64,000 nucleotides of DNA from Lonsdalea populi (lineage in GTDB: Bacteria; Pseudomonadota; Gammaproteobacteria; Enterobacterales; Enterobacteriaceae), in contig NZ_CP065534.1 of NCBI RefSeq assembly GCF_015999465.1, positions 1 to 64,000 of the forward strand. Reading direction: 5' to 3'. The notes below the pieces were generated by a model. It was not told where the DNA came from. It ran no database searches and saw nothing but the letters and a program-made list of their open reading frames with translations. Below are positions 13,630-23,262 of the stretch, piece after piece. Position 1 is the first letter of the stretch, and every line of letters starts with the position of its first letter. Both the position numbers and the translations under genes were made by a program.

Positions 13630-13881
13630 TTAACGGTGCTTGACGTCATCCCAGCATAAATCGAACCGCGCCAGAAACTGGCGTGGCAGTTGGTAGCACT
13701 GGCGCCCATTGCCACGGTAGACGCGAGATTTCTCCGTCGACCAGCGCGGGGGAATGCGGTCATTATCAACCAATGTCGCCATTCTGACGACGCTGGCGTG
13801 GCAACCGCATATCCACGCGTTTATTGCACCGTCGCCGGAGGCCGCGATCGTCACGTCACCACCGACGAAGGACGAACGCAT
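13630..13881 (-). CDS. Doubtful small hypothetical protein
   Basis: An 83-codon frame lies just upstream of rbn on the same strand, with a Cys/Arg-rich C-terminal half (ending FDLCWDDVKHR). I recognise no family and see no convincing ribosome-binding site. It may be a gene remnant or a chance frame. The rest of the 13.6-14.1 kb gap holds no other candidate. Confidence 0.2.
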   Translation of the reverse strand: MRSSFVGGDVTIAASGDGAINAWICGCHASVVRMATLVDNDRIPPRWSTEKSRVYRGNGRQCYQLPRQFLARFDLCWDDVKHR

Positions 13882-13983
13882 CGATGCCGCGTTGGATCGC
13901 TTGCTGTTTAGAACCGTGCTGACCGGGTTTGACGTTGCGCGAGGCCCGTAAGGCGGCCTTGCCTATTTCATTGATTTCAAAAA

Positions 13984-14003
13984 TCGCCTCAAGGCGTTTT
14001 GTA
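13984..14003 (+). terminator. Small hairpin upstream of gor
   Basis: CGCC-TCAA-GGCG flanked by A-runs on the left and TTTTG on the right resembles a short intrinsic terminator. It would separate gor from anything transcribed rightward through 13.6-13.9 kb. Confidence 0.35.
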
Positions 14004-14097
14004 TTTCTGACTACAATCACACTGCGATCTTTGCCGGAATAAGATCTCCGGCGTTACACTCTGTATAACTTTCTTTTCACACAACCTGGATCTCCCA

Positions 14098-15450
14098 ATG
14101 ACCAAACATTATGACTATCTCGCCATTGGCGGCGGCAGCGGCGGCATTGCCTCCATTAACCGTGCGGCCATGTACGGCAAGAAATGCGCGTTGATTGAAG
14201 CCAAATATCTGGGCGGGACCTGTGTGAACGTAGGCTGCGTACCGAAAAAGGTGATGTGGCATGCGGCGCAGATCGCCGAGGCTATTCACCACTACGGCCC
14301 CGACTATGGTTTTGACGTCACGGTCAACGGCTTCAACTGGGACACGCTGGTGAAAAACCGCAGTGCCTACATCGACCGTATCCATCACTCCTACGACAAC
14401 GTGCTGGGTAAGAACCAGGTTGAGGTGATCCGCGGTTTCGCCCGTTTCGTGGATGCCCACACGGTGGCAGTGAACGGCGAGACGATCACCGCCGACCACA
14501 TCCTGATCGCCACCGGCGGCCGCCCGACGTTGCCGGATGTCCCCGGTGCGCAATACGGCATTAGCTCCGACGGGTTCTTTGAACTGGATGCGCTGCCGCG
14601 GCGCGTCGCCGTGGTTGGCGCGGGCTACATCGCCGTAGAAATCGCCGGCGTGCTGAACGCGCTGGGCGCGGAAACCCACCTGTTCGTGCGTAAATATGCG
14701 CCGCTGCGCCAGTTCGATCCGCTGATTGTGGAAACGCTGGTGGAAGTGATGAAGGCGGAAGGGCCGTCGCTGCACACCGAGTCGACGCCTAAAGCGGTGG
14801 TGAAAAACGCCGACGGCAGCCTGACGCTGCAGCTGGAAGACGGCAAAACGCAGACGGTGGACTGCCTGGTTTGGGCGATTGGCCGTCAACCCGCCACCGA
14901 TAACCTCAACCTTGAGGCGGCGGGCGTCGCGCTGGACGATCGCGGTTATGTGAAGGTCGATAAATTCCAGAATACTAACGTTCCCGGCATCTACGCCGTG
15001 GGCGACAACACGGGTGCGGTCGAGCTGACGCCGGTGGCTGTGGCGGCGGGGCGTCGTCTGTCGGAGCGCCTGTTCAACAACAAGCCGAATGAGCATCTGG
15101 ACTACAGCAACATCCCCACCGTCGTCTTCAGCCATCCGCCTATCGGCACCGTGGGGATGACCGAACCGCAGGCGCGTGCGAAGTACGGTGACGAGCAGGT
15201 CAAAGTCTACCAATCCTCCTTTACCGCGATGTACACCGCCGTCACGCAGCACCGTCAGCCGTGCCGCATGAAATTAGTGTGTGTCGGTCCGGAAGAGAAA
15301 GTGGTGGGCGTTCACGGCATCGGTTTCGGCGTGGATGAAATGCTGCAGGGCTTCGCCGTCGCGGTGAAAATGGGGGCCACCAAGCAGGATTTCGACAACA
15401 CCGTCGCCATCCACCCGACCGGGGCGGAAGAGTTCGTCACCATGCGTTAA
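14098..15450 (+). CDS. gor: Glutathione-disulfide reductase
   Basis: This FAD enzyme uses NADPH to reduce glutathione disulfide and keep the cytoplasm reduced. It has 450 aa, as in E. coli. The FAD motif [14 protein letters not shown] is at residues 11-24 and the redox pair C42/C47 lies in [13 protein letters not shown]. The NADPH-binding [14 protein letters not shown] is near residue 175, and the C-terminal base histidine is in AIHPTGAEE. No operon partner is evident. Confidence 0.97.
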   Translation: MTKHYDYLAIGGGSGGIASINRAAMYGKKCALIEAKYLGGTCVNVGCVPKKVMWHAAQIAEAIHHYGPDYGFDVTVNGFNWDTLVKNRSAYIDRIHHSYDNVLGKNQVEVIRGFARFVDAHTVAVNGETITADHILIATGGRPTLPDVPGAQYGISSDGFFELDALPRRVAVVGAGYIAVEIAGVLNALGAETHLFVRKYAPLRQFDPLIVETLVEVMKAEGPSLHTESTPKAVVKNADGSLTLQLEDGKTQTVDCLVWAIGRQPATDNLNLEAAGVALDDRGYVKVDKFQNTNVPGIYAVGDNTGAVELTPVAVAAGRRLSERLFNNKPNEHLDYSNIPTVVFSHPPIGTVGMTEPQARAKYGDEQVKVYQSSFTAMYTAVTQHRQPCRMKLVCVGPEEKVVGVHGIGFGVDEMLQGFAVAVKMGATKQDFDNTVAIHPTGAEEFVTMR

Positions 15451-15822
15451 TCCAGCGATGCGCGGCGCGCCATATGCTGCCGCCGCGTTATCCGGCAGCC
15501 GGACGGGGCGTGTCGCGTGTCGTCTGTACCGCCGCTTCGCTCTGGCAGGGTTATCTGCCGGTTTAAGGGGGGTAAACGTCCGGGCTGAACGGCTTGCGCA
15601 GGGGATCGCTGAAGATCTGCAAATCTGCTTGCGGTGTGAGCCCCTCGGTCGGGCAACGTTGATAGGCTGTGGTGAGTTTGCGAAAGGCGTGATGATTCAG
15701 GGAATTATCAAATCAAACAACGGATTAGCGCTGTGACGGGGCAGGATGGCGATGATGCGCATCGCCTCCGTTGGTAGCAGGAGCGGTGCGGACTGAAACT
15801 GTCCACGCCGCCTGCGGTATGT
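15451..15822. other. Gene-free stretch between gor and the PTS genes
   Basis: About 370 bases between convergent genes. Short frames on both strands show no recognisable family. A 7-bp hairpin (GGCGATG / CATCGCC, 15748-15766) lies near the end of the PTS operon and may be its 3' structure, though it lacks a T-run. Confidence 0.4.
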
Positions 15823-17085
15823 TTAGTGGAACAGTGCAACCACATTGCCGAGAATAATCCCCACGATGCCGAAGTCAGCGTCGCCGAACGTGGTGGCCGC
15901 CAGTCCCAGCGACCCCATCAGCGGCAGCAGAATCGCCGGCAGGAAGGAGATCAGCAAACCTTGTACGAAGGAACCGATCACCGCGCCGCGGCGTCCGCCG
16001 GTGATGTTGCCGTAAATCCCGGCGGTCGCGCCGCAGAAGAAGTGCGGGACCAGTCCGGGGACGATCACGCTCAGGCCGAACAACGGGCAGAGGAACATGC
16101 TGATCAGGCCCGCCAGGAAGCTACACAGGAAGCCGATAATCACGGCGTTGGGGGCGAACGGGAACACGGTCGGACAGTCCAGCGCGGGCTTGGCGTCTTT
16201 CACCAGCTTGTCCGCAATGCCCTTGAACGCGGGGACGATTTCCGCAATCACCATCCGCACCCCGGCCAAAATGACGTAGACCCCGGCGGCGAAGGTGATG
16301 GACTGAATGATGGCGAAAATCAGGTAATTTTGTCCGCCGCTTACCTGACTTTCGGTGTACTCCTTACCTGCGAACAGCGCCAGCACGATGAACAGAATCA
16401 TCATGGTCAGCGAAATCGCGACCGAAGAGTCGCGCAGGAAGTTCAGCGTTTTCGGGACTTTCAGCTCTTCCGTAGACGGGCTGCCTTTCCCAACCGCCTT
16501 ACCCACCAGCGCCGCCAGCAGATAACCCGTGGAGCCGAAGTGGCCGATAGCCAAATCATCCGACTGGGTGATCTTACGGGTAAAGGGCTGCAGGATGGCC
16601 GGGCTGATGACCATCAGCGCGCCGAGAATGATGGCGCCCGTCGCGATCAGGCTGACGCCGCGCATGCCGCCGGTGGACAGGATCACCGCCAGCAGCGCCG
16701 CCATATACAGCGTGTGGTGGCCGGTCAGGAAGATATATTTCAGCGGCGTAATCCGCGCCAGAATAATGTTCACAATCATGCCGAAGACCATGATCATCGC
16801 GGTTTCTGTGCCGAAATTAGCCTGCGCCAGCGCTGCAACAACGTCGTTGTTGGGCACGACGCCGTGCATATTAAAGGAGTGGGTGAACAGCTGACTGAAC
16901 ACCGTCAGCGTGGAGGAAATGACGTTGGCCCCGGCGATCAGAATCAAAAAGCCCATGATGGTTTTCAGCGTGCCGGAAACCACCTCAGAGAAGGGTTTCT
17001 TCTGCAGCACCAGTCCCAACAGGGAAAACAGCCCAACCAGAATGGCGGGCGTACCCAGCACATCCTTCATAATAAACTGCAACAT
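15823..17085 (-). CDS. PTS sugar transporter IIC component (ascorbate/SgcC family)
   Basis: This 420-aa polytopic membrane protein belongs to the GAT-type EIIC family that includes UlaA and SgcC. Visible hallmarks are FIMKDVLGTPAILVGLFSLL at the N terminus, LTGHHTLYMAAL, and NITGGRRGAVIGSFVQGLL near the C terminus. It would carry the substrate across the inner membrane while EIIB phosphorylates it. It is the last gene of a IIA-IIB-IIC operon with 13- and 32-nt gaps. Substrate is unknown: UlaA takes L-ascorbate, but no ascorbate-catabolic genes (ulaDEFG) are nearby. Confidence 0.88.
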   Translation of the reverse strand: MLQFIMKDVLGTPAILVGLFSLLGLVLQKKPFSEVVSGTLKTIMGFLILIAGANVISSTLTVFSQLFTHSFNMHGVVPNNDVVAALAQANFGTETAMIMVFGMIVNIILARITPLKYIFLTGHHTLYMAALLAVILSTGGMRGVSLIATGAIILGALMVISPAILQPFTRKITQSDDLAIGHFGSTGYLLAALVGKAVGKGSPSTEELKVPKTLNFLRDSSVAISLTMMILFIVLALFAGKEYTESQVSGGQNYLIFAIIQSITFAAGVYVILAGVRMVIAEIVPAFKGIADKLVKDAKPALDCPTVFPFAPNAVIIGFLCSFLAGLISMFLCPLFGLSVIVPGLVPHFFCGATAGIYGNITGGRRGAVIGSFVQGLLISFLPAILLPLMGSLGLAATTFGDADFGIVGIILGNVVALFH

Positions 17086-17117
17086 AAGCGACTCCGTTAG
17101 CGCGGCTGAGCGCGCCG

Positions 17118-17384
17118 TTACAGGTTGGCAGCCAGAATTTCTCTGATCTTGTTGTTATCCAACAGGTTGGTCAGGCCGAATATTTGGGCGTCGGAGCCTT
17201 GTATTTGTTCCACGATGTCCTTGGCGCCGAAAATGATGTCCGGGCGTTCCGACTTGGCGGAGGTCAGATCGGTATGGCTGACCTCGGCTTCCTTGCCTAA
17301 TTCCGCCACGATTTTTTTGACGTTCATTTCGACAATAAAGCTGCTGCCGAGCCCGTTACCGCACACAATGAGGATCTTTTTCAT
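17118..17384 (-). CDS. PTS sugar transporter IIB component
   Basis: An 88-aa cytoplasmic EIIB. The phosphorylated cysteine is C8 in MKKILIVCGNGLGSS, a typical P-loop of the galactitol/ascorbate IIB families. I start at the ATG at 17384 rather than the GTG before it. It lies between the IIA and IIC genes and passes phosphate from IIA to the sugar. Confidence 0.9.
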   Translation of the reverse strand: MKKILIVCGNGLGSSFIVEMNVKKIVAELGKEAEVSHTDLTSAKSERPDIIFGAKDIVEQIQGSDAQIFGLTNLLDNNKIREILAANL

Positions 17385-17397
17385 CACTGGCCTCGTC

Positions 17398-17841
17398 TTA
17401 ATAGTTTTCGATAATCGCCTGAATGGCGGGAAGGGAAGAAGCGGCCAGCAGCTGTTTCAGCGTCTCTTCGTCGCTGAACAGCGCCGCCAGCTCGGTAATC
17501 ATCCGGATATGTTCGTCTCCCGTGAGGGCGCACAGCATAATCACGACCGTCACCGGGTCGTTTTCCTCCGACTCAAAATTCACCCCTTCGCGGATGCACA
17601 GCAGCGACAGCCCGTTTTTATTGGCACCCTGCTCGGGTCGGGCGTGGGGCAGCGCCAGTCCGGGCGCAATCACGTAGTACGGCCCCAGCGACTGATGGGT
17701 GCTGATAATCGCCTCCAGATAGTCCTGAGCGATTGCGCCGTCGGCCAGCAACGGTTCCGCCGCCAGCGTGAGGGCTTCTTGCCAGTGGGAAACACGGTCC
17801 ACGATGTGGATGGTCTTGGGCGTCAGCCATGTAGCGAGCAT
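17398..17841 (-). CDS. PTS sugar transporter IIA component
   Basis: A 147-aa mannitol/fructose-type EIIA (PTS_EIIA_2 fold). The phospho-accepting histidine is H66 in GLALPHARPEQGA. It receives phosphate from HPr and passes it to the neighbouring IIB. It is the first gene of the operon, whose upstream region carries a CRP-like site and a LacI-type palindrome. Close relatives are UlaC and SgcA. Confidence 0.9.
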   Translation of the reverse strand: MLATWLTPKTIHIVDRVSHWQEALTLAAEPLLADGAIAQDYLEAIISTHQSLGPYYVIAPGLALPHARPEQGANKNGLSLLCIREGVNFESEENDPVTVVIMLCALTGDEHIRMITELAALFSDEETLKQLLAASSLPAIQAIIENY

Positions 17842-17901
17842 GTTGACCTCGTTACTCTGGGAAGGTGTGCCTCAATGTAGGTGAAATATCGACCGTCTTT
17901 C

Positions 17902-17917
17902 TGTGATAGGTTTCGCA
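17902..17917. promoter_or_regulatory. CRP-like site upstream of the PTS operon
   Basis: TGTGA-TAGGTT-TCGCA differs from the CRP consensus TGTGA-N6-TCACA at one position. It lies about 60-75 nt before the IIA start and 3 bp from the LacI-type palindrome, a common arrangement for catabolite-controlled sugar operons. Confidence 0.6.
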
Positions 17918-17919
17918 AA

Positions 17920-17931
17920 GTTAGCGCTAAC
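17920..17931. promoter_or_regulatory. Candidate operator for the divergent LacI-type repressor
   Basis: GTTAGCGCTAAC is a perfect 12-bp palindrome with a central CG pair, typical of LacI-family operators. It lies between the PTS operon and the divergent LacI-family gene at 18160, so that regulator is the natural candidate. The rest of the 318-bp gap shows nothing clear. Confidence 0.62.
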
Positions 17932-18159
17932 ATTTCCCAGCAGAGGCGAATAATGCGCGGAGTGAGACGTCGTCGACGAATGTTGGATGCCTGGCCGGTT
18001 ATCTCGCCCTTAGCGGTGTTACCCTAAGACTGAGCGCATAGGGATTAGGGTTCATTCCGGCACCCAAGGGCGGCTCTCTCGGGATAGAGAGATGCAGGTC
18101 CGGATGAACACGGCGGCGAAGCGGCAACGACGGCGGACGAGAAAAGGGAGGCGGTAAGG

Positions 18160-19185
18160 ATGAGAGAAAAGCGGCGGCGTAACACGGGGAAGAGCACGCT
18201 GGCCGATGTCGCCCGGCGGGTGGGCGTCAGCGCGATGACGGCGTCCCGGGCGCTGCGGATGCCGGAGAAAGTGTCGCCGGTGCTGCGTGAGAAGATCGCG
18301 ACAGCGATGGCGGAGCTGGATTACGTGCCTAATCTGGCGGCGAGCGCGCTGGCTTCGGCCTCGTCGCAGCTGATCCTCATGGTGGTGCCTTCTTTTGCGA
18401 CGCCGGGATGCGCGCAAGTGTCGGAAGCGCTGCAAGCCGTGCTGAAAGAAGCGGAGTACAGCATGATGCTGGTGGAGGCGGACCACTCCGCCAGCGGCGA
18501 GCGGCAGCTGATCGAGCGCCTGCTCGCCTATCATCCTGCCGCGATGGTGCATTTTAATTTCGACAGCACGGACGAAGGACGGCGACTGTTGATCAACTCC
18601 GGTCTGCCGGTGATGCAGGTGGGCGCGCTTCATCCGCAGCCGCTGGACGTCAGCGTCGGCGTCGACTACGCCCAGGCGGTGGCGGCGCTGGTGTATCATC
18701 TGGCGAGAAGCGGGTATCGGCATCTGGGGCTGCTGTGCAGCCAGACCAGCGGTACGATGCTCAAACAGATGATGCACGGTTGGCACAGCGCGATGCTGGC
18801 CGTCAATCATTCGCCGCATCGGGTTATCGCCACAACGGAGCCGCCAGCGTTCGCCGCCGGTCACCAGCGGCTGCCGGACATTCGTCTGACCTGGCCGGAG
18901 CTGGACGTGCTGATCTGCACCACGGATGAAGTCGCCTGCGGCGTGATCATGGCCTGCCATGCGGAAGGGGTGGATGTTCCCAGCCAGCTGGCGGTGGCCA
19001 GCCTCGGCGGCGGCGATCTTTCCGCCGTGTGTTCGCCGCCGTTAACCACGGTCGCGCTGCCCTATCGGCAGATGGGGACGCTAGCCGGTGAACAACTGTT
19101 GGTGGAGCTGCGGGGGCAGGAGGTCGAAGCGAGGCAGCCGCTTCCGGCGCCGCTGGTGGTGCGGGCTAGCACCCGCCAACGCTAG
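18160..19185 (+). CDS. LacI-family transcriptional regulator
   Basis: A 341-aa repressor-type protein. The N-terminal helix-turn-helix reads STLADVARRVGVSAMTASRAL (about residues 12-32), with hinge-helix NLAASALASA near residue 60 and a periplasmic-binding-protein-like effector domain after it. It is closest in style to the GntR (gluconate) branch of LacI. It is divergent from the PTS operon and most likely controls it through the palindrome at 17920-17931. Effector unknown, probably the incoming phosphorylated sugar. Confidence 0.87.
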   Translation: MREKRRRNTGKSTLADVARRVGVSAMTASRALRMPEKVSPVLREKIATAMAELDYVPNLAASALASASSQLILMVVPSFATPGCAQVSEALQAVLKEAEYSMMLVEADHSASGERQLIERLLAYHPAAMVHFNFDSTDEGRRLLINSGLPVMQVGALHPQPLDVSVGVDYAQAVAALVYHLARSGYRHLGLLCSQTSGTMLKQMMHGWHSAMLAVNHSPHRVIATTEPPAFAAGHQRLPDIRLTWPELDVLICTTDEVACGVIMACHAEGVDVPSQLAVASLGGGDLSAVCSPPLTTVALPYRQMGTLAGEQLLVELRGQEVEARQPLPAPLVVRASTRQR

Positions 19186-19222
19186 ACGATGTGCCGTCTG
19201 GCATTGGCGGGCTGGGCGTCAA

Positions 19223-20347
19223 TTAAGCGACGTTGAACTCACCGCTGCTTATCAGGAAGTCGATCAGCGCGGTCAGCTTTCTCACATCGTCGAGCGCGAT
19301 GTTATGGAACAGGGCGATACGCAGTTGGTTGCGTCCCAGCGCCCGATACCCTTCGATGCCATGCACCAGCCCATGCTCGTCCAGATAGCGGGTCAACTGG
19401 TCGACGGAAATGGCGTCGGCCACGTCAATCGCCGCGACGGTGGTGGAGCGGAAGGCCGGATCTTCCACGTAAGGCGTCAGATAGTCCCTGTCGGTGGCCC
19501 ACTGGTAGAGGTGCTCCGCTTTGGCGGCGGCCTGACGCTGCACTTCGGCAAACCCGAGCGCGCTCATGCGTTTCACCTGTTCGGCGAACAGGAACAGGGT
19601 GACGGTCGCCGGCGTATTGTAAGTCTGCTGTTGTTCACTGTTGTTGAGCGCAATCTGCCAGTCGGCGAAGACGGGAATATAGCGCGTCTTATCGGCGGCA
19701 ATCTCCGCGATCCGCGCTTTGGCCTTCGGCGACAGGATGGCGACGAAAAGCCCGCCTTCGCTGGCGAACACTTTCTGCGGGGAGAACAGGAACACGTCGA
19801 CGCGCGACAGGTCGCAGGCGATTTGACCGGCGCCGCTGGTCGCATCCACGGCCAGCAGACAATCATCGCCCACCTCGGGCAGCGTCGTGTTCATCACGCC
19901 GGTGGAGGTCTCGTTCAGCGTACAGGTCACAACGTCGGCGTCGGCGGTGCTGAATTCGCGGTGCCCTTGCCCGTAGTCCACTTCCAGGCTGGCGGCCTCA
20001 ATCCACGGAATGCGCCTGGAGGCTTTAAACCATTTCCCTGAGAACTCACCGCAGACGTGGTGAACGATACGTTTTTTCACCATTCCCAGCCCGACCATAT
20101 CGAACAACAGCGTCGCGCCGCCGTTGCCCAGTACGATGCTGTAGTCGTCCGGGACGGACAGCAGCGAACGCAGTCCTTCCTGAATCTCGCCGCACAGCGC
20201 GCGTACCGGCGCTTTGCGGTGGCTGGTGCCCAGCAGATGGGGACCTTTGTCCATTAGGCGGGTTAAATCATCAAGGTGGATGAGCGAGGGGCCGCAGCCG
20301 AAACGAGGATCGGCGGGGATAAGCGCCTCGGGAATGGTGAGCGTCAT
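19223..20347 (-). CDS. Phosphoserine transaminase, actinobacterial-type
   Basis: This PLP enzyme would convert 3-phosphohydroxypyruvate plus glutamate to phosphoserine, or act on a related keto acid. The 374-aa sequence carries IPADPRFGCGPS and HLLGTSHRKAPV at the N terminus. PLP lysine K192 lies in LFSPQKVFASEGG. These features recall the SerC group of mycobacteria and corynebacteria rather than E. coli SerC, which is usually next to aroA. A good ribosome-binding site (AAGGAG) sits 7 nt before the ATG. Probably a second SerC-like enzyme of foreign origin; its true substrate is unproven. Confidence 0.82.
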   Translation of the reverse strand: MTLTIPEALIPADPRFGCGPSLIHLDDLTRLMDKGPHLLGTSHRKAPVRALCGEIQEGLRSLLSVPDDYSIVLGNGGATLLFDMVGLGMVKKRIVHHVCGEFSGKWFKASRRIPWIEAASLEVDYGQGHREFSTADADVVTCTLNETSTGVMNTTLPEVGDDCLLAVDATSGAGQIACDLSRVDVFLFSPQKVFASEGGLFVAILSPKAKARIAEIAADKTRYIPVFADWQIALNNSEQQQTYNTPATVTLFLFAEQVKRMSALGFAEVQRQAAAKAEHLYQWATDRDYLTPYVEDPAFRSTTVAAIDVADAISVDQLTRYLDEHGLVHGIEGYRALGRNQLRIALFHNIALDDVRKLTALIDFLISSGEFNVA

Positions 20348-20703
20348 GCATATCTCCTTAGGGAATGAGCTGATTTTTCTTTTAGATGAAGATACTCAGG
20401 ATGGGCGGAAAGCGATACGGAAATTTTATCTTGGCGCAGCGGAGTCGGACGTATCCGGCTAGATTTGTGTCAGGGGGCGAGATACCTTATACGAAACGTA
20501 TTCCGCCGTGAAACCGGGGTCTGTTCGCGGATCGCGGCCAGCGTTCGAGGCTCTGCTTTACGCAGGGCGTCTCCTCTGCGGCCTAACGCCATCTCCCCGT
20601 CAGGAAAGCCCTATCCCGTTTGCGACGGAGGATGCGCAGCCGGGCAATCGGTCGGTCATTTTCCCGTTGGGATACGCAGCCATCTAATCGGAGAACATAA
20701 AAT
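20348..20703. other. Divergent intergenic region between the SerC-like gene and glk
   Basis: About 355 bases holding the promoters of two divergent genes. I see the glk ribosome-binding site (GGAG, about 20690) and no coding signal or clear operator. Confidence 0.4.
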
Positions 20704-21672
20704 ATGCACCAGCATGCATTGGTGGGTGATGTGGGTGGAACGAACGCCCGCCTGGCGCTTTGTCAGTTGGATGACGGAGCGATTTCGCGCAGCAAACAAT
20801 ACTCGGTCGACGACTTTCCGAGCCTGGAAGCGGTGATCAACGCTTTTTTGTCCGAACATAGCGAACTGACGATCAAAAGCGGCTGTATCGCCATTGCCTG
20901 CCCGGTGGTGGACGACTGGGTGGCGATGACCAATCACTACTGGGCGTTTTCCATTAACGAGCTGCAACAGCGGCTGGGGTTTGATCGTCTGGACGTCATC
21001 AACGACTTTACGGCGGTCAGCATGGCGATCCCGGTGCTGCGGGAGGAGGACGTGATCCAACTTGGCGGCGGTAGCGCCGAAGCGGGCAAACCCGTGGCGG
21101 TGTACGGTGCGGGAACGGGACTCGGCGTGGCCCACCTACTGCCGGTGGCGGGCAAGTGGATCAGCCTTCCCGGCGAGGGCGGCCATGTGGACTTCGCGCC
21201 TAACAGCGAGGAAGAGGACGACATCCTCTCCGTGCTGCGTCAGGAAATGGGCCATGTGTCGGCGGAGCGCGTGCTTTCCGGTCCGGGGCTGGTCAATATC
21301 TATCGCGCGGTGGTGAAGGCCGATGGCCGCATGCCGGAGGATCTGAGTCCCAAAGCGGTATCGGAACGGGCGCTGGCAGATGACTGTATCGACTGCCGTC
21401 GCGCATTATCGCTGTTCTGCGTCATGCTGGGGCGTTTCGGCGGCAATCTGGCGCTGACGATGGGCACGTTCGGGGGCGTCTATATCGCGGGCGGCATCGT
21501 GCCTCGATTTATGGCGTTCTTCCGTCACTCCGGCTTCCGGGCGGCGTTTGAGGACAAAGGGCGTTTCAAAGACTATCTCGCGCCAATCCCGGTCTTCATG
21601 ATCTCTCACAAACATCCCGGCCTGCTGGGTGCCGGCGCCTATCTGCGTCAGGCGCTGGGCTATACGCTCTGA
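20704..21672 (+). CDS. glk: Glucokinase
   Basis: Glk phosphorylates free intracellular glucose with ATP. The 322-aa protein (E. coli 321) has the phosphate-1 motif [15 protein letters not shown], the catalytic region [11 protein letters not shown] and the adenosine-region [14 protein letters not shown]. The end reads [13 protein letters not shown]. Its last 13 bp overlap the end of the convergent MocR gene. It would supply glucose-6-phosphate from glucose released from oligosaccharides. Confidence 0.96.
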   Translation: MHQHALVGDVGGTNARLALCQLDDGAISRSKQYSVDDFPSLEAVINAFLSEHSELTIKSGCIAIACPVVDDWVAMTNHYWAFSINELQQRLGFDRLDVINDFTAVSMAIPVLREEDVIQLGGGSAEAGKPVAVYGAGTGLGVAHLLPVAGKWISLPGEGGHVDFAPNSEEEDDILSVLRQEMGHVSAERVLSGPGLVNIYRAVVKADGRMPEDLSPKAVSERALADDCIDCRRALSLFCVMLGRFGGNLALTMGTFGGVYIAGGIVPRFMAFFRHSGFRAAFEDKGRFKDYLAPIPVFMISHKHPGLLGAGAYLRQALGYTL

Positions 21673-23177
21673 AGCTCGCTGGCGGCGATATCGGGGTCGC
21701 CCAACGTGCGGAAAGCCTCCGCCAAACGGGCGATGCCCGGCGCGATCTGCACCTCATCGATAGCGTGAAAGCCTAACCGGAAAAAGTTGTCTGGCGCATT
21801 GGAACCCAAAAAATGCGCCTGTCCCGGTTCTATCAATACCCCCCTATGCGCGGCCCGCCACGCCAGCTGATGCGTATCGACGCCCTCCGGCGCCTGTAGC
21901 CAGAACGCGTTGGCATGTTCGCTCCCCGCCATACGGCGACAGGCGGGCAGGCAATGCCCCAACGCTTCATTCAACCTGTGCCAGCGGCGCGCGGAGTCTT
22001 CGCGATAGCGGTGAAGATAGGCCTCGTAATAGCCCTGCGCCAGAAAATGGGCCATTTGATGTTGAATAGTGGTCGGCGGATGGCGATAGGACAGGCGACG
22101 CAGCGCCCGCAGTTCGTCAATCAGCTCCGCGGGGGCCACCAGATAACCCAGCCGTAAACCGGGCGACAGCGACTTGGAGAGACTGCTGACGTAAATCACC
22201 CGGTTGTGCGTGTCGCTGGCCTTCAGCGCGGCGCGCGGCTGCGGGTCGAGGTTGGTTTCCGAGTCGTAATCATCTTCGATAATGATCCGATCGTGCAGGC
22301 GCGCGTGCTCCAGCAATGCGGCACGGCGCGCGTTGCTCATGCGAATGCCGGTGGGCGCCTGATGGCTGGGCGTGACGTAAAAGTAGTCGCAGTCGGTGGA
22401 GGCGGCATTTAACCGCAGGCCTTCGTGGTCAAGGCTATGCGGCACGATCTGCGCGCCCTGAAGCGCAAAGGTGTTCACCGCTTCGCGGAAGATGGGATTT
22501 TCCACCGCCACACGCGTGCGGTGATTAAACAGCAGCTGCGACAGCAGCGAGAGCGCGTTTTGCGAACCGAGCGTGATCAGAATTTCATCGGCTTGGGCGA
22601 TAATGCCGCGCTTGGGCAAAATCCGCTGTCGTACCTGCTCAATCAGCAGCGGCACGTCCTGATCGATATGGTCGTACAGCCAACGATGATCGCGATGCAG
22701 GCCGGTGATGCGACGGGTGGTTTCACGCCACTGTTCGAGCGGAAACAGCTGAGTATTCGGCTGGCCGTAAATAAACGGGAAGGGGTAGTCCATCCAGCGC
22801 GCCGGTTTCATGATGGCGAAAAAACCGCTTGGGCTGACGTTGAGCCGTTTGCTCCAGTCAGGCGAGGGCTGCGCTTCGTCAGGGGGCGTCTGTTGGAGGC
22901 GGATCTCGGCGAGCGTCTCGGGCTGGTGATAGTCCGGATGCAGAAAATAGCCGCTACGGGGACGGCTGACCAGATAGCCGTCGTTCAGCAGGCTTTCATA
23001 CACCAGCGCCACGGTGTTGCGCGAAATGGCGAGCTGGTTCGATAGCTTCCGACAAGACGGCAACGCCTCTTCCGCTGGGAATACGCCCGTCAGAATGGCG
23101 TCTATTAGCTTTTCGCGCAGCTGCTCTTGCAGGCTCCGGCTGGCGACAAAATCGATGTGCAGACAGCGATCGATCAT
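21660..23177 (-). CDS. MocR/PdxR-type GntR regulator with aminotransferase domain
   Basis: A 505-aa fusion. An N-terminal GntR winged helix (about residues 10-80, with [15 protein letters not shown] and [13 protein letters not shown]) is joined to a fold-type I aminotransferase domain. The PLP-binding lysine is K335 in [18 protein letters not shown]. Such proteins sense PLP or amino-compound adducts and regulate vitamin B6, GABA, taurine or related genes. No divergent target gene sits beside it; the gene upstream is carbonic anhydrase on the same strand. Target and ligand unknown. Confidence 0.88.
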   Translation of the reverse strand: MIDRCLHIDFVASRSLQEQLREKLIDAILTGVFPAEEALPSCRKLSNQLAISRNTVALVYESLLNDGYLVSRPRSGYFLHPDYHQPETLAEIRLQQTPPDEAQPSPDWSKRLNVSPSGFFAIMKPARWMDYPFPFIYGQPNTQLFPLEQWRETTRRITGLHRDHRWLYDHIDQDVPLLIEQVRQRILPKRGIIAQADEILITLGSQNALSLLSQLLFNHRTRVAVENPIFREAVNTFALQGAQIVPHSLDHEGLRLNAASTDCDYFYVTPSHQAPTGIRMSNARRAALLEHARLHDRIIIEDDYDSETNLDPQPRAALKASDTHNRVIYVSSLSKSLSPGLRLGYLVAPAELIDELRALRRLSYRHPPTTIQHQMAHFLAQGYYEAYLHRYREDSARRWHRLNEALGHCLPACRRMAGSEHANAFWLQAPEGVDTHQLAWRAAHRGVLIEPGQAHFLGSNAPDNFFRLGFHAIDEVQIAPGIARLAEAFRTLGDPDIAASELQSV

Positions 23178-23262
23178 CCTGTGGTCCTCATGGGTCTGAA
23201 CGGCCTCAGGGTGAGAGTAGCAATATCCATACCGAATAGCTCGCCGCGGAGCCTGCCCGGAA

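Noticed and set aside
14077..15252. A 391-codon frame on the minus strand
   Set aside because: It lies opposite gor and arises from GC-rich codon usage; Arg/His-rich composition is unlike a real protein.
15826..17100. A 424-codon plus-strand frame rich in Gln/Arg/His
   Set aside because: It is antisense to the PTS IIC gene, which has clear membrane helices and family motifs.
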